Source of the DNA: Rhizobium lentis
GTDB lineage: Bacteria > Pseudomonadota > Alphaproteobacteria > Rhizobiales > Rhizobiaceae
Assembly (NCBI RefSeq): GCF_017352135.1
Contig: NZ_CP071454.1
Coordinates: forward strand, 2,877,001-2,941,000
Direction: 5' to 3'
DNA length: 64,000 bases
A model generated the notes under the pieces. It worked only from the letters and a program-made list of their open reading frames with translations, was not told the DNA's origin and did not search any database. Shown in pieces: positions 39,296 to 48,204 of the stretch (positions within the stretch are counted from its first letter, which is position 1; each line of letters opens with the position of its first letter). The translations under genes were made by a program, and so were the position numbers.

Positions 39296-40649
39296 ATTCA
39301 GCCGATCGATCAGGGTCAGGATACTCGGGCTCGTTGCAGCTGTTCTTGCTGGGGGAGCTATCATTTTAGGCTGCATGGCGTCCTATGCTGCCAATACCGC
39401 AGCGCAAGAGGCCTATGACCGGCTGCTTGGAAGCGGTGCAGTCCAGTTTGCAGAAAACGTCTTTGTGCAAGGCGGTGTCGTGACGCTGGACCCTCCGGCC
39501 TCGGCCATCTCATCCCTTGCTGCCTACGATCTTGTCTTCTATCGCATTGTCGACCCACGGGGTATTGTCGTTGCAGGGAGTGAGGACCTTTCCCACACGG
39601 CGTTGCCTCAGCAGACGCAGAAAGAGTTGGTCTTCGAGGATGGCGTCTATGCGGATCAGCCCGTGCGCATGGCCACCATTTCGAAGAAAATCGAAAATCC
39701 CGCCGTTACCGGCTGGGCAGAGATCACGGTCGCACAGACGATACATGCTCGCACCGGCCTCGCCCGTAGGCTGACATACGAGGCGCTCGTTGTGATCGGT
39801 GTGATGTTCTTGCTCGCCGTGTCGGCGACCACGCTCTCGCTGCGATTCGCCTTGAAACCGCTCATGCAGATCGAGCACGAGATCCAGTCGCGCGATCCTG
39901 ACGATCTGTCACCCATTCATGCCGAGCCTCCGGTCGAGATACGCAACCTCGTCCAGTCCATCGACGAGTTCATGCGCCGACTGTCCGAGCGAATCGCGAT
40001 GTTCCAGAGGTTCATCGGAGATGCCGCACATCAGATGCGCACACCGCTCGCTGCACTCGACGCACAGGTCGAGATGCTTTCACATGCGAAGTCAGATGCT
40101 GCAGTAAAGGACTCAATCTCACGGATAAGGGACAGGAACAACGAACTGGGGCGCCTCACCGGGCAATTGCTCGATCATGCCATGATCCTCCACCGCATCG
40201 ATGCGGCCCGACTTGAGCCGGTGGATATCAACGAGTTTGTCAAGCTTGTAATGTCGAAAGCGGTGCCACTTTCGATGTCGAGAGAGATCGACGTCAGCTT
40301 CAAGCCGACGAGCCCCGATATCGTGCTTTCCGTCGATCCAGTCAGCCTCCGGGAGGCAATCTCCAACCTCATCAATAATGCCTTGGCTCACGGAGCGACC
40401 TCCAAGCTGGAAGTGGAGGTCAAACCGCTTGCAGGAGGCGTGAGCATCATCATCCGTGACGACGGAGACGGTTTCGATACAGATCCACAATCGCTGCTTG
40501 CTCCGTTCGAAAAAGGGCCCAGATCCCGCGGCTCGGGATTGGGCCTGACAATCGCGTCCGAGGTCGCGAAAGCGCACAACGGCTCACTGCTTTTTCGACG
40601 AGAAAATGATTTCACCGTTGTTCAGCTAATTCTGCCGGTGTCGCCCTGA
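39282..40649 (+). CDS. TctE-type sensor histidine kinase
   Basis: About 455 residues. Two transmembrane helices (ILGLVAAVLAGGAIILGCMA and TYEALVVIGVMFLLAVSATTLSL) bracket a periplasmic sensor domain of about 130 residues. Then a HAMP-like linker, the H-box FIGDAAHQMRTPLAAL with the phosphorylated His, the N-box LINNALAHGA, and G-boxes DDGDGF and GSGLGLTIA. The start is uncertain: TTG 39282 overlaps the regulator by 14 bp, GTG 39234 by 62 bp; I prefer the shorter overlap. Substrate signal unknown. Confidence 0.88.
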   Translation: MSLREFSRSIRVRILGLVAAVLAGGAIILGCMASYAANTAAQEAYDRLLGSGAVQFAENVFVQGGVVTLDPPASAISSLAAYDLVFYRIVDPRGIVVAGSEDLSHTALPQQTQKELVFEDGVYADQPVRMATISKKIENPAVTGWAEITVAQTIHARTGLARRLTYEALVVIGVMFLLAVSATTLSLRFALKPLMQIEHEIQSRDPDDLSPIHAEPPVEIRNLVQSIDEFMRRLSERIAMFQRFIGDAAHQMRTPLAALDAQVEMLSHAKSDAAVKDSISRIRDRNNELGRLTGQLLDHAMILHRIDAARLEPVDINEFVKLVMSKAVPLSMSREIDVSFKPTSPDIVLSVDPVSLREAISNLINNALAHGATSKLEVEVKPLAGGVSIIIRDDGDGFDTDPQSLLAPFEKGPRSRGSGLGLTIASEVAKAHNGSLLFRRENDFTVVQLILPVSP

Positions 40650-40694
40650 TGCTGAGACGTTGTCGTCCCTAAGCAGCCAATATATTCCATCGAG

Positions 40695-41084
40695 TTATTT
40701 CCCGATGAGAGCCAACTGCCGATCGAAATCAGAGGGATCGAAATAGTCGCGCCATACGGTGATCGCTCCCTCCACGACCGTCAGCGTCCCCATGACCGGA
40801 AGTATGATTTTTCCACCGCCCTCATGCAGGAACACATCAAGCCGTTCGTTAAGGACGACATTTCCGGCCGCCGCGATCTGTGTCACCGTCCAATCAACCG
40901 TGAATGTCGTTCCAATTCCGAAATCCCGGTGAAACTTTCGGACGTTCTCGCGCCCGATGATATTGGGGAACGGTACGTTGTCATACAGCACTTCTTCGGA
41001 AAGCATGGCGATCGCCTCGTCGATGTGGCCGGTATTCCAGTGGCCGAAAAAGGTGAGGGCTGTCTTGATTGGGTCAGTCGACAT
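40695..41084 (-). CDS. Limonene-1,2-epoxide hydrolase-like / SnoaL-fold protein
   Basis: 129 residues in the cystatin-like alpha+beta fold. The positions of the limonene-epoxide hydrolase triad are present: Arg81 and Asp83 in NERLD and Asp113 in WRDYFD, with Tyr34 and Asn36 (LYDNVPFP) as likely water ligands. So epoxide hydrolysis is plausible, though many relatives are uncharacterised. Monocistronic; the neighbouring SDR lies 80 bp upstream in the same direction. Confidence 0.8.
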   Translation of the reverse strand: MSTDPIKTALTFFGHWNTGHIDEAIAMLSEEVLYDNVPFPNIIGRENVRKFHRDFGIGTTFTVDWTVTQIAAAGNVVLNERLDVFLHEGGGKIILPVMGTLTVVEGAITVWRDYFDPSDFDRQLALIGK

Positions 41085-41164
41085 TCAGTGAATTCCTTCT
41101 TGAAGGGTTCGAAAACCCGAGCGACAAATTTCAGAGAGTTCTGGCTCGCAAAGCTAAAAAGCCT

Positions 41165-41905
41165 TCAGACCAGCCGCGATCCACCGTCGAGGTTGAGCGT
41201 CGCGCCGTTCATCCAGCCATTCGCCATCAAGAACAGGACTGCCGCCCCGGCTTCCTCAGCGCTCCCGAGACGATGTAATGGCAATGTTGCCCTGAGGCCC
41301 TCGACAAAGGCGTCACGATTGTCGCCAAGTGCCTTGCCGAGCAGTGGAGTATCGATCGGACCCGGCGAAAGGGTGTTCACCCGGCGCGGCGCGAGTTCCA
41401 ACGCAAGGCCGCGTGCCAATGCTTCCATCGCGGCCGAAGCGGCAGCGAGAACGGCGGTCCCATAGGCGTTCGGCCGGTCGCTGAGTGCTCCGGAGATGAA
41501 TGTCACCGAACCGTCGGCGGCGAGGCGGTCTCCAAGCGACCGAAGAGTATATATCGCCGCCCAGACGCGCTCTTCGAACGCGCGGCGCAGATGGTCGACG
41601 TCGGCTTCCACCACCTTGCCGACGACGAAGCTTCCGGCCAGCAAGACGAGGTGATCGACATGGTCGATATCAGCGAGCGCGGATTCGATGGCCGTGCGCT
41701 TGGTCACATCAGCCGCCCTCCAGCCACTGAGGCCATGTTGTTCTGCGGCTTCTTTTGCCCGTCCGGCATCAGATCCGACCACGATGACCTTTGCGCCGAA
41801 CGACTTGGCTTGAGTGGCTGCGGCGAGGCCGATGCCGGAGGTGCCGCCGACGATGAGTATGGTTTTGCCTGAAAGGGTATCCGAGATGTTCGATTGAGCG
41901 CCCAT
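41165..41905 (-). CDS. Atypical SDR-family protein lacking the catalytic lysine
   Basis: 246 residues from ATG 41905 (MGAQSNISDTLSG). The cofactor motif VGGTSGIG is intact, as are LLAGS and SPGPIDTPLLG. At the active site Ser138 and Tyr148 are present, but the YxxxK lysine is Val152 (YGTAVL), so ordinary dehydrogenase chemistry may be lost or altered. The gene is divergent from a LysR regulator 106 bp away, its likely controller, and followed by an epoxide-hydrolase-like gene. Confidence 0.85.
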   Translation of the reverse strand: MGAQSNISDTLSGKTILIVGGTSGIGLAAATQAKSFGAKVIVVGSDAGRAKEAAEQHGLSGWRAADVTKRTAIESALADIDHVDHLVLLAGSFVVGKVVEADVDHLRRAFEERVWAAIYTLRSLGDRLAADGSVTFISGALSDRPNAYGTAVLAAASAAMEALARGLALELAPRRVNTLSPGPIDTPLLGKALGDNRDAFVEGLRATLPLHRLGSAEEAGAAVLFLMANGWMNGATLNLDGGSRLV

Positions 41906-42010
41906 CGCTCTGGCTCCGTTTTGGAGGCGCTCGATTGCGCCGATGGCCAGAAAGTAATTCCAACTCCCTCGATTGATAATTGGCCCGATATTCGCTTTAC
42001 TCATGCCATC

Positions 42011-42952
42011 ATGGCACAAATCGGTATAGAACGTCTCACGGGCCTGATTGCATTTGCGCGGGCCGCATCGCTTGGAAGCTACACGGCGGCAGCCCGCGCG
42101 CTGGCGGTGTCACCGTCGGCCGTCAGCAAGAGCGTCCAGCGGCTCGAGCAGCAGCTCGGCATTGTCCTGTTCCTCCGTACCACGCGCTCTCTGACGCTTA
42201 CGCCGGAGGGCCGCGATCTGCACGATCGGGCGCTGCGTCTGTTGCGGCAGGCCGAGGATATCGAGCAGGCCGCGATGGCCGCCCGCGCCGAACCGTCGGG
42301 CATTCTCCGGATATCCGCACCACTGCCGGTCGGCGTGCATATACTCGGCCCGGCGCTTCCTCGCTTGCGCGCACGCCATCCGAAACTCGCAATCGATCTG
42401 CGCCTGGGAGATCAGTTCGTGGACATGATCGAGGAGGGTATAGATGTCGCCATTCGGGTTGGAGCACTGGCCGACTCCCGTTTGAAGTCCCGACGGCTTG
42501 CGTCGCATCGCCTTTGCGCCTTTGCTTCGCCCGAGTATCTGAGACGACGGGGTACGCCCCGGCATCCTGACGAACTGGCGGGGCATGACTGCGTCAATTT
42601 TCGCTTCCAGAGCTCGGGCCAGACACTTCGCTGGCCCTTTGCATCAGGAAAACGAGTCTTCGAGGCCACGCCAGAGATTGGGATTACGGTGGACACAAGC
42701 GATGGTGTCGCCGCTGTCCTCGTCGCCGGCGGCGGCGTCGGCATCTCTCCAACCTACATCGCCGCGCCATATGTGAAACGCGGCGAACTCGTGCCGATCC
42801 TCGCCGCCTTCGCCGTCGACCGCTCCAGCATGATGGCGCTCTGGCCGGAGAGCCGCCGCGCCAATCCGAATGTCAAAGCATTTCTGACATTTCTCGATGA
42901 GGTTTTCCCGGCGCGCCCACCTTGGGACGAGGTGGTGTTTGCCGGACAGTAG
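42011..42952 (+). CDS. LysR-family transcriptional regulator
   Basis: 313 residues from ATG 42011 (MAQIGIERLTGL). HTH: FARAASLGSYTAAARALAVSPSAVSKSVQRLEQQLGIVLFLRTTRSL. Effector domain from about 90: GILRISAPLPVGVHILGPALPRLRARHP, with VDMIEEGIDVAIRVG. This is the CrgA-like subgroup. It is divergent from the atypical SDR gene and probably regulates it. Frame open 5' to 41894 without a ribosome binding site. Confidence 0.9.
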   Translation: MAQIGIERLTGLIAFARAASLGSYTAAARALAVSPSAVSKSVQRLEQQLGIVLFLRTTRSLTLTPEGRDLHDRALRLLRQAEDIEQAAMAARAEPSGILRISAPLPVGVHILGPALPRLRARHPKLAIDLRLGDQFVDMIEEGIDVAIRVGALADSRLKSRRLASHRLCAFASPEYLRRRGTPRHPDELAGHDCVNFRFQSSGQTLRWPFASGKRVFEATPEIGITVDTSDGVAAVLVAGGGVGISPTYIAAPYVKRGELVPILAAFAVDRSSMMALWPESRRANPNVKAFLTFLDEVFPARPPWDEVVFAGQ

Positions 42953-43131
42953 TGTTGCGGGCTCGGGTGGCGCTACCGGGAAGGCCAGACGAGTAGCGCC
43001 ATGAAAGTTGACCGCGCCAGAGTGTAATACCCCTTGTGGATGAGTGCATCCATGCCTGACCGCAAATCGAGGCATTCGCTCTGACGAGGCATGATGGCTC
43101 CGCCCAATTCAGGCGGCTGCCGGTGCAGCGG

Positions 43132-43854
43132 CTACGGCTCGATGCCGACCTCGAGCAGATCGATCGAGACCGCGACGCGGTCGAGGATCGGCCGGTTGTC
43201 CGGACCGGTCGCGTAGACCCTGCGCTTCGTCGGAATCGTCAAACCGCCGAAACTTTTGTGGTCGCTTGCATAGTTGGCGCTGCTGGTGCCGCCCATGATA
43301 TCGACGCTGTAGTCGTGGCGCCGCAACAGGCCATCCAGATTGAAATAGAAGGTCTGGACGGTGGAATGGCTGGGGACTGTCGAGGGGAAAGTTACCTTCA
43401 GCCGCCGCCAGATTTCATCTTCCTCCTGCCACGGCTCGATCTCTTCCGTCCCAAAACCGGGAAGCTTGAAGAGGAACGGCGTCGTCAGATAGGTCCACAT
43501 GGCATAGCCGGTGAAATAGATCAGATGCTGCCGGTCCCAGGGCGTCGGGATCGTATGTCCTTCGAAGAACGAGCGCGGCGCGAGGCGTTGCTCGATGACT
43601 TCGCCCGTATCAGCGACAACAGCCGTTCGCTCCGGCTCCCAGACGCAATGCTGCCCTTTCTCCAGGAAGGGACTGAATTCGGTACGCGGATGGCGGGCGG
43701 AGACCGAGGTGCGGATGTCGGCATAGACATCCGGCCAGCCCTTCACATGCCAGACCGCACCGCCAACCTTGATATGTGCGCGCAATCGCTCGATCTGCTG
43801 CCAGCGTTGCAGGCCGCCATGCGCTTGAATTGCGAGATCCAATAGGTCGGTCAC
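43132..43854 (-). CDS. Conserved unknown protein divergent from an HxlR regulator
   Basis: 240 residues, no signal peptide or transmembrane helix. Aromatic-rich strands such as AVWHVKGWPDVYADI, FFEGHTIPTPWDRQHLIYFTGYAMWTYLTTPFLFKLPGFG and VQTFYFNLDGLLRRHDYSVDIMGG suggest a beta-rich ligand-binding fold of the LolA/DUF type, but I do not recognise the family. It shares an intergenic region with two HxlR-type palindromes and the HxlR gene, so it is probably induced by that regulator's ligand. Confidence 0.7.
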   Translation of the reverse strand: MTDLLDLAIQAHGGLQRWQQIERLRAHIKVGGAVWHVKGWPDVYADIRTSVSARHPRTEFSPFLEKGQHCVWEPERTAVVADTGEVIEQRLAPRSFFEGHTIPTPWDRQHLIYFTGYAMWTYLTTPFLFKLPGFGTEEIEPWQEEDEIWRRLKVTFPSTVPSHSTVQTFYFNLDGLLRRHDYSVDIMGGTSSANYASDHKSFGGLTIPTKRRVYATGPDNRPILDRVAVSIDLLEVGIEP

Positions 43855-43886
43855 GTCAAGACCCTCCGGTTCGTGATGATCATAAA

Positions 43887-43903
43887 GGTTTAACTTTGAA
43901 ACC
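43887..43903. promoter_or_regulatory. HxlR operator candidate 1
   Basis: GGTTT-AACTTTG-AAACC, a perfect 5-bp inverted repeat, 33 bases upstream of the 43854 start. Confidence 0.65.
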
Positions 43904-43924
43904 TATCGACTTCTATCTCCATTC

Positions 43925-43941
43925 GGTTTAACTTTGCAACC
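43925..43941. promoter_or_regulatory. HxlR operator candidate 2
   Basis: GGTTT-AACTTTG-CAACC, an almost exact copy of operator 1 with centres 38 bp apart, 24 bases upstream of the HxlR start. The pair lies between the two divergent genes. Confidence 0.65.
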
Positions 43942-43964
43942 ATAATTCAGACGAAAGGCGGAAA

Positions 43965-44417
43965 ATGAGGGGCAAGCGAACGGATATGGCAAACGCCCAG
44001 TGCGGGATCGCGCGTTCTCTGCAGGCAGTCGGGGACTGGTGGTCGCTCCTCATCGTCCGGGAGGCTTTCAAAGGGCTTCGGCGATTTTCAGAATTTCAGA
44101 AGAGCCTCGGGCTTGCGAAGAACATCTTGTCGGTTCGCCTGCGAAAGCTCGTGGAGGAGGGGATCTTTACGATAGAGCCGGACCCTGACTCCGCGCTCAG
44201 CCATCTCTATCTTCTGACACCGAAAGGCTACGAGCTGAGCGTAGTGCTGGTCGCCCTCTGGCAATGGGGGGAGGAGCATTGCTTTGAGCCCGGAGAACTC
44301 AATTACGCGGTCGTCGACAGCCTGAACCGGCAGCCCTTGCAGAAGCTTCAGCTTGCGGCCCGCGACGGCCGATCTCTGGGACCGCAGCAGTTTCGCATTG
44401 AAGCCAGGGATCGTTGA
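43965..44417 (+). CDS. HxlR-family transcriptional regulator
   Basis: 150 residues. CGIARSLQAVGDWWSLLIVREAFKGLRRFSEFQKSLGLAKNILSVRLRKLVEEGIF is the HxlR winged helix-turn-helix, with the usual N-terminal Cys14 that in some members senses electrophiles. The C-terminal part (GYELSVVLVALWQWGEEH) forms the dimer helix. ATG 43965 chosen; ATG 43986 is also possible. Two palindromes upstream are likely its targets. Confidence 0.88.
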   Translation: MRGKRTDMANAQCGIARSLQAVGDWWSLLIVREAFKGLRRFSEFQKSLGLAKNILSVRLRKLVEEGIFTIEPDPDSALSHLYLLTPKGYELSVVLVALWQWGEEHCFEPGELNYAVVDSLNRQPLQKLQLAARDGRSLGPQQFRIEARDR

Positions 44418-44935
44418 TTGCAGGGATCGTCGAGCCCCGGAATCGTTGATTGAACCTTGCCGGTTGCAAACGACACACGCGCTTTGACCGAACCAGGGGA
44501 AATATTCTTTTGTCGTCTCGCTGTTCTCGGACGGCAGCTTGCACCTGGCATCTCGACGGCCAATCCGATGCTGCCTGCGCTGATCGTGTTCGTTGGAGCC
44601 TCAGTGCGCAGCCGCCGCATTCACGGAGTTCGGCATGACCTGGGCCCCCGCTGGCGTAACCTATGACGATATCGCTTCCAGCGCGCTGGTGCCGGTGATG
44701 ACACGCTATCCGCCACCGTCGGCGGGCAGCGCAATCACATTAGTCAAACCGACAAGCGGGACCTCGGAGCACCGGTCGACGGGAAGGCCAGTATGATTTC
44801 AGGGGTTTCCGCTATGTCATGTTTTCTTGAGAAGCGTTAATAAGGTTCCGCTGAATTGCCCGGTGTGACGGCGATAGGGGTGACCTAAATGGCCGTGCTA
44901 CGGTCCATTCTTGATCGAGGGGAGGATGGCGAGCC
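44418..44935. other. Intergenic stretch, no gene supported
   Basis: It contains a short direct repeat GGATCGTTGATTG/GAATCGTTGATTG (about 44408 and 44440). Open frames present have no family features. GAGGGGAGGATGG at its end is the ribosome binding site of the next gene. Confidence 0.4.
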
Positions 44936-45742
44936 ATGGAAAGCGCGGAACTGCGATATAATTGGGCTGATCCCGACGTCTACGAGTCATTCATAGGGCG
45001 CTGGAGCGAACATCTGGCAAGCCCATTTCTCACCCGTGCCAATATTGCTCCGGGCAGTCGCGTGCTCGATGTGGCATGTGGGACGGGTGTCTTGTCGAAA
45101 GCCCTGGCCGAGGCGGGAGCGCATGTGATCGGTGTTGACGCATCGGAAGGATACCTGGAAGGAGCCCGCCGTCGACGATCCCACCCCAATATCGCATATG
45201 AACACGGCGATGTCCGGCAACTGCGGTTCGACGCCAACTCTTTCGATGCGGCAGTTTCCACCCTGGCCCTCGACGTTATTCCGGAAATCGAACAGGTAGT
45301 TGCCGAGATGAAGCGGGTGACCCGTCCAGGCGGCGTTGTCGCGTCCGCCGTTACCCAGTTCTTTGGTGGCATGCCCGCCTTCGACCTAGTCATCAACACC
45401 GGCGCCGTGCTTGAGAGCGACTTCGCAAGGCTGAGATCCATGCGGGCGGGGCGCCAGCTCTTCTGGCCTGATGGTCAGGCGACGTTGTGGCGGAAGATCG
45501 GCCTCGTCGACGTGACCGAGATTCCCGTTGTCGTGGATTGCGAGTATGCGTCCTTCGCGGATTATTGGGCTACCTTCACCGACGGCCCAGGCAGCACCAC
45601 AAGCGTATTGATGGCACTTTCAGACGACGCCCGCGGTTCGATCGAAAAGCATGTTCGTGCCGGATATCTGGTTGGCTTGCCCGATGGACCCCGGTCATTT
45701 CCTATGATGTTCCGTATGGTGCGTGGCTTGGTTCCAGCCTGA
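44936..45742 (+). CDS. Class I SAM-dependent methyltransferase
   Basis: 268 residues. Motif I VLDVACGTGVLSKAL (about 43-57), the acidic residue after strand 2 in VIGVDASEG, motif II-like FDAAVSTLAL and the RVTRPGGVVA post-motif establish the Rossmann methyltransferase fold (UbiE-like group). The C-terminal region ADYWATFTDGPG and PDGPRSFPMMFRMVRGLVPA is typical of a small-molecule methylase. Acceptor unknown. The ribosome binding site GGGGAGG is 9 bases upstream. Monocistronic. Confidence 0.88.
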   Translation: MESAELRYNWADPDVYESFIGRWSEHLASPFLTRANIAPGSRVLDVACGTGVLSKALAEAGAHVIGVDASEGYLEGARRRRSHPNIAYEHGDVRQLRFDANSFDAAVSTLALDVIPEIEQVVAEMKRVTRPGGVVASAVTQFFGGMPAFDLVINTGAVLESDFARLRSMRAGRQLFWPDGQATLWRKIGLVDVTEIPVVVDCEYASFADYWATFTDGPGSTTSVLMALSDDARGSIEKHVRAGYLVGLPDGPRSFPMMFRMVRGLVPA

Positions 45743-45865
45743 CATTGGAGAGCATGCATTGCCTAAGAAACCTGAATCGCTATCTCGGCTGCTGTCGACG
45801 CGGACGCGACGGCGGCCGTCGACTATAGGGCTGCGGAACAGCGCAGCCAGGGACTCCCGCGCCGT

Positions 45866-46393
45866 CTAGAATCCACGCTCCTGCAGCAAGGCGGCCAAAG
45901 CCTCGTCAGGCCAACCCGCCATCTCGAACAGCGCCTCATAAGGATCGCTCGTCTCGAGGCCGAGCGTAGCTGCAAATGCGGGCTCGGTTTTCATGCCGCC
46001 GTCTCGAAGCTGCATGACGGCCGCGCGGAAGCGGCTTCCGCCGATACCAAGGAGCCTATGCTCGACCTGAAAATGCTTCCAGCCGTGCTGCTCGGGCACC
46101 GGCAGAGCTTGACCAAACAGTTCGAACGTCCAATCAGCGGCTGCAAACGCGGCGATGATCGGCCTTTCTCTACCGGTCCACTGCCGGACAGAAAATTCAT
46201 CGCACGTGGAATAGGCGTCCCAAACGGTTCGGGTGAATAGCTGTGGATCTGGAGCATAGCAGAGGACGTCTATATCGCTGGTGGGCAGATCGAGGCCGAG
46301 TGGCGGCGTACCCGCCACATGGGGATCGAATGGAGCCAAGGTTTCCAGAAGATTTATCCGGCTCAACGCTTCCATAAAGTAGGGTCTTTTCAT
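45866..46393 (-). CDS. DUF4269-family nucleotidyltransferase-like protein
   Basis: 175 residues. The signature GTPPLGLDLPTSDIDVLCYAPD carries the SDID pattern of nucleotidyltransferase-like folds, and FRQWTGRERPIIAAF-type and VEHRLLGIGG segments match DUF4269. No biochemical role is known. The start ATG 46393 lies beside a decayed SDR gene of opposite strand. Confidence 0.75.
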   Translation of the reverse strand: MKRPYFMEALSRINLLETLAPFDPHVAGTPPLGLDLPTSDIDVLCYAPDPQLFTRTVWDAYSTCDEFSVRQWTGRERPIIAAFAAADWTFELFGQALPVPEQHGWKHFQVEHRLLGIGGSRFRAAVMQLRDGGMKTEPAFAATLGLETSDPYEALFEMAGWPDEALAALLQERGF

Positions 46394-46446
46394 CGATTCA
46401 AATTATCCGAGAGACGGATCATTGCAAAGCCTGTCGCCTTGCACCC

Positions 46447-46755
46447 GTCGATGCGACGAAGAGCGCGGAGGAGATCGCCGGCTTCGATGCCATCGGCAGC
46501 CATGGGCGTCCGCGGATCGACCCCGCCCGCGGCATGAAGACCGTCCATCAGGGCGCTGCGACCAGCGTCTGGTGCGCTACAAGCCCAATGATGAACGCCA
46601 TGGGCGGAGTCTATTGCGAGGATTGCGACGTGGCGGCCTTGCACACTGGTGATCCCAGCCAGCCGGGCGTGAAGCCTTGAGCGGCAGATACCGAGCTTGC
46701 CGCGCGCCTCTGGCGGATCTCAGAGCAGATTGACAGGGATGGCTCTGCCGTGAGC
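46447..46755 (+). pseudogene. C-terminal remnant of an SDR (retinol-dehydrogenase-like) gene with a nonsense codon
   Basis: One frame reads KSAEEIAGFDAIGSHGRPRI, then GMKTVHQGAATSVWCATSP, MGGVYCEDCDVA and QPGVKP, then TGA at 46678-46680, then ADTELAARLWRISEQID. This is the C-terminal part of an SDR of the light-dependent-reductase/retinol-dehydrogenase type (usual wording KTV-QGAATSVW, GGVY-EDC-VA, W-D-E-A-RLW--SE). A tryptophan codon probably became TGA. The N-terminal two thirds with the cofactor site are missing. Confidence 0.8.
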
Positions 46756-47149
46756 GAAACGGAGCGGCGAGGCCGCGGGTGCGAGGAGCTGTTTCGAGAA
46801 ATCGCATGGCGAGACCACTGGTCTACTCGCCAATGGTTTGGTTCTCCAGACCAAGTCACAATATCCATCCTACTTGCCGCTTTGTAAAAAATACTCAAGG
46901 ATGCAGATGTAGCACAGGGTATGCTGAGTATACATATAATAAAGATTCTCTGCTTTGCGGATATAAGGAGAAATATGTAGATACAATTAAGTTAAGACGA
47001 ATTTTACTGGTGAGATTTGAAGGGATTCCCGAAAATTGATTGTGGATTCACTGGCATTTTAGCCGCCAATTGTGAACCAAAACGATCACCCATCCATCGG
47101 CGCAAGCCGAATAACAATCGTCCGCCATGAACGGATACGGGGATAATCG
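46756..47149. other. Intergenic stretch with an AT-rich core
   Basis: From about 46880 to 47040 the DNA is AT-rich (for example TATACATATAATAAAG) in contrast to its surroundings. No gene or repeat seen. The promoter of the hydrolase gene is probably in the right part. Confidence 0.4.
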
Positions 47150-48142
47150 ATGACAGAAACCAAATCACATGAACTGGCCGATCCCGGCCGACGCGACCTG
47201 CTTGCCCTTGGGCTCGGAGCGACGACGCTGGCCCTATTGCCGAGCTCGCCGGCCGCAGCCCAATCAACCCCAGCCCAAAACTCAATCTTTGAAGGGAACC
47301 AAAGCATGGCCACCGTCACCACACGCGATGGCGTCGAGATCTTCTACAAGGACTGGGGTCCGAAGACCGCCCAGCCCATCATGTTCCACCATGGCTGGCC
47401 GCTATCGTCCGATGACTGGGACACGCAGATGCTGTTCTTCCTGCAGCACGGTTATCGCGTCGTGGCGCACGACCGGCGCGGGCACGGGCGCTCGGCACAG
47501 GTGAGCGAGGGCCATGACATGGACCATTATGCCGCCGACGCAGCAGCGGTCGTCGAGCATCTCGACCTCAGGAATGTCGTGCATATCGGCCACTCCACCG
47601 GCGGCGGCGAGGCGACGCATTACGTGGCCCAGCACGGGCAGCCGCAAGGCAGGGTCGCCAAGCTGATCATTATCGGTGCGGTCCCCCCGATCATGGTGAA
47701 AACGGCAGCCAATCCCGGCGGCTTGCCGATCGATGTCTTCGACGGACTGCGCAAGGCGCTGGCCGACAACCGTTCCAAATTCTACGTCGATCTGCCGTCG
47801 GGTCCTTTCTACAGCTTCAACCGGCCTGGCGCGCAGCCGATCCAGGCCGTCATCAACAATTGGTGGCGACAGGGCATGATGGGCGGCGCCAAGGCGCATT
47901 ATGACGGCATCAGGGCCTTCTCCGAGACCGATTTCACGGAAGACCTGAAGATCATCACCGTACCTACCCTGGTTATGCATGGTGACGACGATCAGATCGT
48001 GCCGATCGCGGACTCCGCGTTTATGTCGGCAAAGCTGCTGAAGAACAGCACGCTGAAGGTCTACGAGAAGTTCCCCCACGGCATGTGCACGACCCATGCC
48101 GATGTGGTGAATCCCGATCTCCTGGCCTTTGTGAAGGCTTGA
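47150..48142 (+). CDS. Exported alpha/beta hydrolase of the non-heme chloroperoxidase type
   Basis: 330 residues. N-terminal Tat-like signal [26 protein letters not shown], so a folded, exported enzyme. The catalytic domain (from about 53, [18 protein letters not shown]) has the oxyanion motif FHHGWPLS, nucleophile Ser149 in GHSTGGGE, acid in HGDDDQIVP and a C-terminal His in [11 protein letters not shown]. These enzymes are esterases, some with cofactor-free haloperoxidase activity. It starts a run of same-strand genes (NmrA-like, cupin, HD) and is followed by a strong hairpin. Confidence 0.88.
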   Translation: MTETKSHELADPGRRDLLALGLGATTLALLPSSPAAAQSTPAQNSIFEGNQSMATVTTRDGVEIFYKDWGPKTAQPIMFHHGWPLSSDDWDTQMLFFLQHGYRVVAHDRRGHGRSAQVSEGHDMDHYAADAAAVVEHLDLRNVVHIGHSTGGGEATHYVAQHGQPQGRVAKLIIIGAVPPIMVKTAANPGGLPIDVFDGLRKALADNRSKFYVDLPSGPFYSFNRPGAQPIQAVINNWWRQGMMGGAKAHYDGIRAFSETDFTEDLKIITVPTLVMHGDDDQIVPIADSAFMSAKLLKNSTLKVYEKFPHGMCTTHADVVNPDLLAFVKA

Positions 48143-48149
48143 GTCAGTG

Positions 48150-48176
48150 GAGGCCGGCGTCCGGGACGCCGGCCTC
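48150..48176 (+). terminator. Strong hairpin after the hydrolase gene
   Basis: Perfect 12-bp stem GAGGCCGGCGTC/GACGCCGGCCTC with a CGG loop, 8 bases after the stop codon. There is no T run; it may act as a partial terminator or processing stop before the next gene. Confidence 0.6.
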
Positions 48177-48204
48177 TCGCCAGCGTTTCAATGGAGACAA
48201 GTTC

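Noticed and set aside
42960..43130. Possible riboswitch or small RNA between LysR and the 43.1-kb gene
   Set aside because: No conserved riboswitch core or terminator could be recognised by eye.
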